Of a stretch of DNA of 64,000 bases, positions 58,225 through 64,000 are shown one piece after another. Source of the DNA: DATFFO01 sp963744905 (GTDB lineage: Bacteria; Actinomycetota; Acidimicrobiia; Spongiisociales; ZC4RG35); the NCBI GenBank assembly GCA_963744905.1, contig CAVUUV010000003.1:186001-250000 (forward strand), written 5' to 3'. The notes under the pieces were generated by a model. The model searched no databases, was not told the origin of the DNA, and saw only the letters and a list, made by a program, of their open reading frames with translations. The first letter of the stretch is position 1. Every line of letters starts with the position of its first letter. The position numbers were made by a program, and so were the translations under genes.

Positions 58225-58461
58225 TCGTCTAGCTCCTATCTTGCCCACCGACCACTGGCAGGCTGGGGGCCGACGACCAGCTCTCGCATCCAAATCGTCA
58301 GTCCGGTCAAAGAGAGGACGATGAATCCGACCTGGTGAATGTGATCAGGCGGTAGACCGCCCACGCGGTGCGCAAGCCATGAATCCGGGTAATACGAGAG
58401 CGTGGGGCCGCACGCGATCGGCTGCCATCCAGGTAGGCCTCATGTTCGAGTTGGCGAGACT
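58225..58461. other. Gap with possible gene remnant
   Basis: No intact gene is seen. On the minus strand an open stretch of about 200 nt ending at 58236 encodes a short sequence with one TM-like segment (VGFIVLSLTGLTIWM) but no ATG, and GTG only midway. This could be the tail of a lost membrane-protein gene. I see no RNA gene or clear terminator. Confidence 0.3.
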
Positions 58462-59838
58462 TCAGCTTCCGCCGGTGTTCCCGGTGGTATCGCCGGGAGT
58501 GGCGGCCGGCACAGCCTGCGCCACCGCCGTCAGGAACGCGTTCTCTTCCGAGGCGGCCACGAAGTAGATGTCGGAGCCGTCCACCCGGACCCAGGCCTGG
58601 ACGTTGCCCTCGAAGGCGGTCCCACCCTCCAAATCGTGCCCTCCATCGGTGTCCATTGCGGCAGCCACGTAGTCGGTCAGGGCTCCGGCCAACTCTCCGG
58701 CGTCGCCCTCGGTGTCGCCCCGGTAGTGCAGCACGAGGGCGGCGTTGGTGCCGTCGAAGAGGAGATCGTAAGTGTCGCCACCCCACCCTCGAGAGGCGGT
58801 GTCCGACTGCGACTGGTCCAGGAACTGGTTGAACATGAGCGAGAAACCCAGCTCGCCCCACGTGGAGCGATAGGCGAGGTCATAGCCGTCAATGGTCACG
58901 TTCTCGGCCGGTAGTGCAACCGGCACCTCGTCGGGGTAGCCGGAAGGGTCCATCACCTGCTCGGTGGAGGCGGGCGGGTCCTGGTAGGCATTGGCGACGG
59001 CATCGAAGCCACCCTGGTCATGGAGCTGGTTGGCGAAGGTGAATCCGGAGTCGTAGGGGAAGACCAGGGCGTCCTGGATGAACTTGGGCGCCGACTCGAA
59101 CACGGCGGTGGAGGCGGAGAAGGCGTCCGCGAAGAACTCCCCCTGCTGCTGGGGCGACAGGGCCTGGATGTAGAGAAACTCGGCCAGCACGGCGTCGCCT
59201 TCGATCAGCGCTTGATAGGCCGAGGACTGGTCGAAACGATCCTCGTCGATCATCGACGTGTACTTCTGATGAAAGCCGTAGTACTGGTCGGTGAGGGCGT
59301 GGGTCAGTTCATGGACCAGCGTGGCCTGCTGGGTGGGTGTGAATCCCGACTCGGATATCGGCACCACCAGCTCCTTGGCATCTCCGTCGTAATAGCCCGC
59401 CACCTGCTCGGAGTAGAGATCCGAATAGAGATTGGCCAGATCGGTGTCGTCGCTGATCAGGCCCAGCAACCTGTACAGCGCCTGGTCGGCGGGTATGTCG
59501 GCCAGATCCTCGGTCAGCTGGTCCCGGACGCGCTGAGCCAGCTCGTCGCTGTTCACGACCGTGACAGTGGGCGGCTCCTGGAATTCGAGGCCCCTCACCT
59601 GCTCGGTCTGGGCAATCAGATCCGCCAGCTGGGCCCGAACCTCCTCGGGCAGCTGCTCGGTACCGGCCGGGAAGGTGGTCACGGTCGTGGTCGAGGCAGG
59701 AAGGCTGGTGACGGTGGCGGAGGTCGAGGTAGTAGACGAACCCTTCGAGGACGAAGTCGTCTCGCCGCCGCCCCCGAAGGTGCAGGCGGATAGGACAACG
59801 AGCGCAACCATGAGAGCGGCCCAGCGGCGGATGAGCAT
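58462..59838 (-). CDS. Lipoprotein with HExxH metallopeptidase-like motif
   Basis: A 458-residue precursor with a lipoprotein signal (lipobox LSAC, Cys 19), a Ser/Thr-rich linker to about residue 57, then a large globular domain. VHELTHALTDQYYG places HELTH at residues 176-180, and EGDAVLAEF some 30 residues later could give the third zinc ligand (gluzincin-like HExxH plus downstream Glu). This suggests a surface metallopeptidase, but I cannot name a family. The C-terminal part (GFSLMFNQFLDQ, DTYDLLFDGTNAALVLHY) resembles a substrate or inhibitory domain. Confidence 0.7.
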   Translation of the reverse strand: MLIRRWAALMVALVVLSACTFGGGGETTSSSKGSSTTSTSATVTSLPASTTTVTTFPAGTEQLPEEVRAQLADLIAQTEQVRGLEFQEPPTVTVVNSDELAQRVRDQLTEDLADIPADQALYRLLGLISDDTDLANLYSDLYSEQVAGYYDGDAKELVVPISESGFTPTQQATLVHELTHALTDQYYGFHQKYTSMIDEDRFDQSSAYQALIEGDAVLAEFLYIQALSPQQQGEFFADAFSASTAVFESAPKFIQDALVFPYDSGFTFANQLHDQGGFDAVANAYQDPPASTEQVMDPSGYPDEVPVALPAENVTIDGYDLAYRSTWGELGFSLMFNQFLDQSQSDTASRGWGGDTYDLLFDGTNAALVLHYRGDTEGDAGELAGALTDYVAAAMDTDGGHDLEGGTAFEGNVQAWVRVDGSDIYFVAASEENAFLTAVAQAVPAATPGDTTGNTGGS

Positions 59839-59978
59839 GAAATCGGCAGCCTACCGGAGCAGGGGCATTACTCCAGGACGGGAGCCCAAATCGGGGGGAC
59901 GGGATGGCGGGCCTTCTTTACCAATTCCTAACCAATGTTTTCCACCCCGTTTAGGGCCCGGCCCGTACCTTGGAGACC

Positions 59979-61127
59979 GTGCCCCAAACACCCACGCTTC
60001 ACTTCCAATCGCCCCGCACACCCCGCTACACCGGAACGATCCTGCTTCCGCTGCGCGCATTCCTCGGTGTGACTTTCCTCTACGCCGGATTGCAGAAATT
60101 CGCCGATCCGGCCTTCCTCTCGTCATCCAATCCGGCCTCGATCAACTCCCAGATGGAGGCGGCCGCCCGTACCAGCCCCATCGGAGGCCTGCTCGGCTCA
60201 GCAGGCCACTTCGCAACCCTGATCGGGCTGCTGATCGCCTTCGGCGAGATAGCGGTGGGTGTGGGTGCCCTATTGGGCCTATGGACCCGGATCGCTGCCC
60301 TGGGGGGCATGCTGTTGTCGCTCGGCTTCCTGCTGGCGGTGAGCTGGCACACCCAGCCCTATTACCTGGGTCCGGACATCATCTCGCTGTTCGCCTGGAC
60401 CCCGCTGGCCGTCGCCGGAGACGGAGGCGTGCTCTCGCTCGACGCCTACCTGAGCCAGCGCGTCGCCCGTCAGACTCGAGCCACCGGGCCCGACCTGGCC
60501 CGCCGCCAGCTTCTGACGCGGGGAGCCGCCACTGCCGTCGTCACCGCCTTCGCGTTGGTGGGAGGTGGCCTCACCGCCGCCGCCGGGCGCGTGTTCTCTT
60601 CCGGCACCACCGCCTCGGGCCGGTCTACCCAGGCGATGGGGCTCCCATCCGCCGGCTCCACCACGACCCTTCCCGGCACCACCAGCACCTCCCCCACCAC
60701 CAGTGCCCATTCCCCCACCACCACCGCCGCACCTTCCACTCAGGCAACACCTACGACCAGCCCTTCCACGACCAGCCCTCCCACGACCAGTCCTCCCACC
60801 ACTGCCGGCTCCCCCACCGGCCAGGGCGTGGCCCTGGCACCGGCCGACAAGCTGGCGGTCGGTCAGGCGGGCTATTTCACCGATCCCGCCACCGGCACCC
60901 CCGCCATCCTGGTCCGGGTGTCCCAGGACCAGTTCAGCGCCCATAGTGCCCTGTGCACCCACGCCGGCTGCATGGTCAACTACTCGGGCAGCACCCTCGA
61001 CTGTCCGTGCCACGGAGCCGTGTTCGACTCCACCACCGGCCAGGTGCTGAGAGGGCCGGCCCGCCGCCCCCTGGCCGAGATACCGGTCCAGCTGGGATCC
61101 GACGGTGAAATCTACGTCGATACCTGA
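59979..61127 (+). CDS. DoxX-Rieske fusion protein
   Basis: A 382-residue three-part protein. Residues 1-165 form a DoxX/DoxD-like membrane domain with four TM helices (RAFLGVTFLYAGLQKFADPAFL, LIGLLIAFGEIAVGVGALLGLW). Residues 175-205 carry a twin-arginine-like segment (ARRQLLTRGAATAVVTAFALVGGGL). A Thr/Ser/Pro linker spans about 207-280, then a Rieske [2Fe-2S] domain with C326-T-H328, C342-P-C344-H345 and the paired Cys 331/344. The Rieske domain should sit outside the membrane and transfer electrons, perhaps from quinol or thiols. GTG 59979 or TTG 59970 may start. It converges with the heliorhodopsin gene 10 bp away. Confidence 0.88.
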   Translation: MPQTPTLHFQSPRTPRYTGTILLPLRAFLGVTFLYAGLQKFADPAFLSSSNPASINSQMEAAARTSPIGGLLGSAGHFATLIGLLIAFGEIAVGVGALLGLWTRIAALGGMLLSLGFLLAVSWHTQPYYLGPDIISLFAWTPLAVAGDGGVLSLDAYLSQRVARQTRATGPDLARRQLLTRGAATAVVTAFALVGGGLTAAAGRVFSSGTTASGRSTQAMGLPSAGSTTTLPGTTSTSPTTSAHSPTTTAAPSTQATPTTSPSTTSPPTTSPPTTAGSPTGQGVALAPADKLAVGQAGYFTDPATGTPAILVRVSQDQFSAHSALCTHAGCMVNYSGSTLDCPCHGAVFDSTTGQVLRGPARRPLAEIPVQLGSDGEIYVDT

Positions 61128-61137
61128 GTCGACCGGG

Positions 61138-61923
61138 TCACGACATAAGGGCGCCGACGAAGATCTGCCAGGCCAGGGCCGACTTGGCGATCAGGCTCAG
61201 CAGCACGTAGGTCGACTCCCCGAACGTGTAGTCCGCCCAACGCCCCACCTGGCGGTATTGCAGCACCATGACGATGGCGAAACAGTTGAAGAACACGAAT
61301 AGGGAGAAGAAGATCCCGTACACGAAACCGGGAGGACTGGTGGCGACTCCAGGGCTCACCAGGTAGATGGCGATGGCGATCCAGGGTATGGCCCCGGCCA
61401 CGACGCCGAACCAGTAAGGGAGCCAGCTCACCGACCGTCCCGGGGTTTCGTACTTCTCCTGCAGCAGGCCGAACAGGATCATCGAGGCGTTGACGCCGGC
61501 CAGAGCCAGCAACGCAGCGATGTCGGCGATGCCCACCAGCATGGCGATCAGAACGACCATCACCGATGAGGACAGCGAATACTCGATCCAGCGGGCGTAG
61601 TTCCGCTTTCGCTCCAGGTTCATCCTGTACCACCGGTATATGCCCGGGGCCGAGATCAGGAAGTGGGCCGCCGCCGACAGGAAGAAGAAGAGGGCCACGC
61701 CCCATGCGACACTCACCTCGAACAGGGGCTGAGCCTGGGGGGGCGCCGATCCTGGCGGCCCGGTCATGAAGGTGCCCACCACCGGAAGCGTGAAGCCGTT
61801 GCTGAGGATCAGCACCACCAACCCCTGGAAGGCATGCAGGATTCCCATCACGAGGTTGTAGAGGCGGAGCCGACCGAGCCGAACCATCGGCACGTCGATC
61901 GATGCTGGGTTTGAAGCTGTCAT
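61138..61923 (-). CDS. Heliorhodopsin
   Basis: A seven-TM retinal protein of the heliorhodopsin class, 261 residues. The retinal Schiff-base lysine is Lys 247 in LLSLIAKSALAWQIF. Glu 114 in RWIEYSLSSSVM corresponds to the counterion Glu 107 of heliorhodopsin 48C12; His 30, His 87 and Ser 243 match its His 23, His 80 and Ser 237, with a constant 6-7 residue offset. The cytoplasmic N-terminus and RLGRLRLYNLVMGILH block are typical. Heliorhodopsins have a slow photocycle and no pump activity in the first members studied, suggesting a sensory or enzyme-regulating role. It is 47 nt downstream of the B12-binding gene on the same strand, probably one operon. No retinal-forming dioxygenase is in the window. 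Confidence 0.95.
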   Translation of the reverse strand: MTASNPASIDVPMVRLGRLRLYNLVMGILHAFQGLVVLILSNGFTLPVVGTFMTGPPGSAPPQAQPLFEVSVAWGVALFFFLSAAAHFLISAPGIYRWYRMNLERKRNYARWIEYSLSSSVMVVLIAMLVGIADIAALLALAGVNASMILFGLLQEKYETPGRSVSWLPYWFGVVAGAIPWIAIAIYLVSPGVATSPPGFVYGIFFSLFVFFNCFAIVMVLQYRQVGRWADYTFGESTYVLLSLIAKSALAWQIFVGALMS

Positions 61924-61970
61924 GGATCCTATTCGGAACACTACGCGCAAGCGGATGTCGGACGGGAGTA

Positions 61971-62978
61971 CTAAATCCCGGCTGCCTCGACAGCCCTGTC
62001 GAGCACGGTCCGGGATGTCGGGAAACTCCCGTCCAGATGAGACCGCACGGCACCGACGAGAGCTTCCTGAGCGGAAATCCCATGGGCGACCAGAGTCTCT
62101 CGCTGCCAGAGGAGGGTCTCTACCAATGCCTCTGGATCCCCGACCAGCACGGCCCCCTCCAGAGAGCCCACTAGCAAGCCCACTTCCGACAGGAGACGGC
62201 CGGCGCCGGCCTCGGAGAATGCTCGCGCCACATCCGAATAAGCTTCCGCCACGATGAGCGGCCGGCTCTGGCGGAGTGCCGTCAGCTCCTCCAGGGAATC
62301 TCTAGCCCCGGCCTCGGACCCGACCGGATTCGGATCCCAGCTCTCAAGCACGGCAGCGACCTCCCGGGGAGAGCCGACCCAGGCATCGGCGCCCACGGTC
62401 GGGGCCCAGCGTCCACCCTCCCCGAACGCCCGTCCACCGACGATGACAGGCACCCCGGTCTCGTGGCTGGCCTTGATGGCCGCCCGAGCCGCAGGCAGGT
62501 GCATGGTCATGGCCGACGATAAGAGTGCCGCCGTCGGGACCTCCTCGGCCAGATACTCCTTCAGATCCGGAGCGGGGACACTGGCGCCCAGGAAGGTGGT
62601 CCGGTAGCCGAGGAAGAGCAGGTAGGCAGCCGCCGCCCGGGCGGGAAGCGAATGAGCGTCCCCTTCCACCGTCGCCACCACGACGTGCAACCCGCCCTCA
62701 GGTTGATCGAAGGAGCCGGCCAGCATCGACACCACCGTCTCCAGCGCGGCAGTTGCGGCATGCTCCTCTGAGATCAGGTAGTCGCCCTGTTGCCACCTCC
62801 GCCCGATATGGGCGGCGGTGGGGATCAGCAGATCGAAAAGGACGGTCTCCAGTGGAATCCCCTCGTCCAGGAGTCCGGCGACGATGTAGTAGAGGGTGCC
62901 TGTGTCACCCGCCACGGCCGTTGAGGTCACGGCCAGCTCAGCCTGGGAAAGTCTGGGAGAATCCACGCGCATCCTCAC
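61971..62978 (-). CDS. Cobalamin-binding photoreceptor-like protein without DNA-binding domain
   Basis: A 335-residue protein. Residues 10-90 form a helical B12-cap domain with W62-x9-E72-H73, the Wx9EH signature of CarH/LitR-type photoreceptors that sense light through adenosylcobalamin. Residues 97-215 form the Rossmann B12 domain (VEGDAH109SLPARAAAAYLLFLGYRTTFLGASVP, VIVGGRAF) with His 109 as the lower cobalt ligand. The MerR helix-turn-helix of CarH/LitR is missing. Residues about 225-335 form an all-helical domain I do not recognise, a possible output module. ATG 62972 and GTG 62978 are both possible starts. It is divergent from the ECF sigma gene. Confidence 0.87.
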   Translation of the reverse strand: MRMRVDSPRLSQAELAVTSTAVAGDTGTLYYIVAGLLDEGIPLETVLFDLLIPTAAHIGRRWQQGDYLISEEHAATAALETVVSMLAGSFDQPEGGLHVVVATVEGDAHSLPARAAAAYLLFLGYRTTFLGASVPAPDLKEYLAEEVPTAALLSSAMTMHLPAARAAIKASHETGVPVIVGGRAFGEGGRWAPTVGADAWVGSPREVAAVLESWDPNPVGSEAGARDSLEELTALRQSRPLIVAEAYSDVARAFSEAGAGRLLSEVGLLVGSLEGAVLVGDPEALVETLLWQRETLVAHGISAQEALVGAVRSHLDGSFPTSRTVLDRAVEAAGI

Positions 62979-63077
62979 GCTATTTGCCGGAGATCGGCAT
63001 CGAGGGTAATCGCGACCGGCGAGGCCAACAGGGTGTCCTCCCTATCATCAGAACTCGATGCTCATCCGGATCGATCC

Positions 63078-63632
63078 ATGAGCGACGCCGGACGTCGTGA
63101 TGCGGATCTGGCCGCCGGTGTTGCCCACCAGGACCGAGAAGCCTTCGACGCTCTGTTCGAGGAGTTCGCCGGCCCGGTGCGGTCCCTGGCCCGGCGGGTA
63201 CTGCGAAACGACACCCTGGCCGAGGACGTCGTTCAGGAAACGTTCGTGGCCTTCTGGAACGACCCGGGACGCTATGACCCGTCCGTGGGCTCCCTGCGCA
63301 CCTTCTTGCTCAGCATCGCCCATAGAAGGGCCGTCGACATCGTCCGCTCCGAAACGGCCCGCACCCGCCGCGAACAGAGACCCCCCGACCGGGTCTACAT
63401 CGACGTCGCAGAGGAGGCCCTTTCCCGTCAGCTGTCCGAGACGGTGCGCGCCGCCCTCGACCAGCTCCCCGAGGGCGAGCGCCAGGCCATCACCCTGGCC
63501 TACTTCGGTGGGCTCAGTTATGTGGAGGTGGCTGCCCGGCTGGGAGCACCGGAAGGGACCGTCAAGAGCCGGATCCGCAGCGGGATGAAGCGACTGTCGC
63601 GCTCTCTGGCCACCCTGGCTCACGTCGGTTGA
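63078..63632 (+). CDS. ECF-family RNA polymerase sigma factor
   Basis: A 184-residue sigma-70 family factor with only regions 2 and 4. Region 2: FEEFAGPVRSLARRVLRNDTLAEDVVQETFVAFWNDPGRYDP. Region 4: ALDQLPEGERQAITLAYFGGLSYVEVAARLGAPEGTVKSRIRSGMKRL. An ATG at 63078 is chosen; a GTG at 63033 would add 15 residues without similarity. No anti-sigma gene follows; the next gene is on the other strand. It is divergent from the B12 photoreceptor gene, the arrangement of litR and the ECF gene litS in Streptomyces. Confidence 0.92.
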   Translation: MSDAGRRDADLAAGVAHQDREAFDALFEEFAGPVRSLARRVLRNDTLAEDVVQETFVAFWNDPGRYDPSVGSLRTFLLSIAHRRAVDIVRSETARTRREQRPPDRVYIDVAEEALSRQLSETVRAALDQLPEGERQAITLAYFGGLSYVEVAARLGAPEGTVKSRIRSGMKRLSRSLATLAHVG

Positions 63633-63691
63633 GCAGCGGACCGCCAGGGACGGGCCCAAACCGGTAGGCATCATCTTCACGTTCCATCCCT

Positions 63692-64000
63692 TCAGGACGT
63701 TGCCCGCCAAGAGCGGACGCCGACCTCCAGATCAGTCAACTCCGCCAGAGCCGCCCACAGCCTGTCCCGATCCTCGGGGCTCTCCCGGGTCGCATCGGTC
63801 AGATGGGTGGGTGCCGGCCCCCGGTCGAACCAGAATCCTCCCGACCGCTCCCCCGGCTCGTCTGCCGCCGCCAGCCACACGATCGTGTCGGCCCCCTGCT
63901 CGGGTGTGCGCAGGAAGGGCCGCATAACCTTGTCGAAGGTGGGAAGCGACTTCGAGACGCCGGGAGTGTTGGCCCAACCCGGATGCATGGCGTGTACCAC
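63692..64000 (-). CDS. SDR-family oxidoreductase, C-terminal part
   Basis: The gene runs off the right edge of the window, so only about the last 100 residues are visible. HAMHPGWANTPGVSKSLPTFDKVMRPFLRTPEQGADTIVWLAA is typical of the C-terminal region of short-chain dehydrogenases; the catalytic YxxxK and nucleotide-binding parts lie outside. The substrate is unknown. It converges with the ECF sigma gene. Confidence 0.75.
   Translation of the reverse strand: MVHAMHPGWANTPGVSKSLPTFDKVMRPFLRTPEQGADTIVWLAAADEPGERSGGFWFDRGPAPTHLTDATRESPEDRDRLWAALAELTDLEVGVRSWRATS

Overview
The window is a high-GC chromosomal segment from an actinobacterium, probably of or near class Acidimicrobiia. Evidence: a WhiB-family iron-sulfur regulator, a mycothiol S-conjugate amidase-type enzyme, an actinobacterial Rho with a long Asp/Asn/Arg-rich insertion, DUF3107 and DUF402 proteins, frequent GTG/TTG starts, dense GTGA/ATGA gene overlaps, and Thr-rich linkers behind lipoprotein or membrane anchors. 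The class-level call is inference. No rRNA, CRISPR array, prophage or intact insertion sequence was seen.

Layout. 1-6.9 kb (+): an anchored protein cut by the window edge, an ACT-domain protein, a DUF3048 lipoprotein, an amidase, and the korAB 2-oxoacid:ferredoxin oxidoreductase pair. 7.0-7.3 kb: two tandem copies of a 160-bp MITE-like element. 7.3-13.9 kb (-): kbl-tdh threonine catabolism, a TetR regulator and the paaABCDE phenylacetyl-CoA epoxidase operon behind a palindromic operator. 14-24.2 kb: K+ channel-like protein, UvrD-type helicase, surE, hydrolase, DUF402 protein, ABC-F ATPase, flavodoxin-like protein, Mca-type amidase, SRPBCC protein. 24.2-31.8 kb (-): the complete F1Fo ATP synthase operon (Z-I-B-E-F-H-A-G-D-C) behind a Rex-type operator.

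31.9-42.6 kb: glyA, tsaC, prmC, prfA, DUF1385, rpmE and rho on the minus strand. A plus-strand cassette (receiver protein, membrane HEAT-repeat protein, processive family-2 glycosyltransferase) lies between prfA and prmC, and a degenerate EAL-like gene lies between tsaC and glyA. Structured repeats flank this block. 43.0-50.9 kb: tRNA-Arg, hom-thrC, ku and an ATP-dependent DNA ligase (NHEJ), yqeY, a glycerophosphodiesterase, whiB behind a second Rex-type site, a LysM protein, yjbQ and the third MITE copy. 50.9-57.3 kb: prs, glmU, tRNA-Gln, ispE, rsmA, tatD, an AbrB-type regulator with a zinc knuckle, rsmI and a DUF192-like protein.

57.4-64 kb: a methyltransferase, a lipoprotein with an HExxH motif, a DoxX-Rieske fusion, a heliorhodopsin, a cobalamin-binding photoreceptor-like protein carrying the CarH-type Wx9EH motif, a divergent ECF sigma factor and an SDR fragment. 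The heliorhodopsin, B12 photoreceptor and ECF sigma factor are the strongest candidate for an undescribed system: two chemically distinct light sensors (retinal and cobalamin) appear to share one operon opposite a sigma factor.
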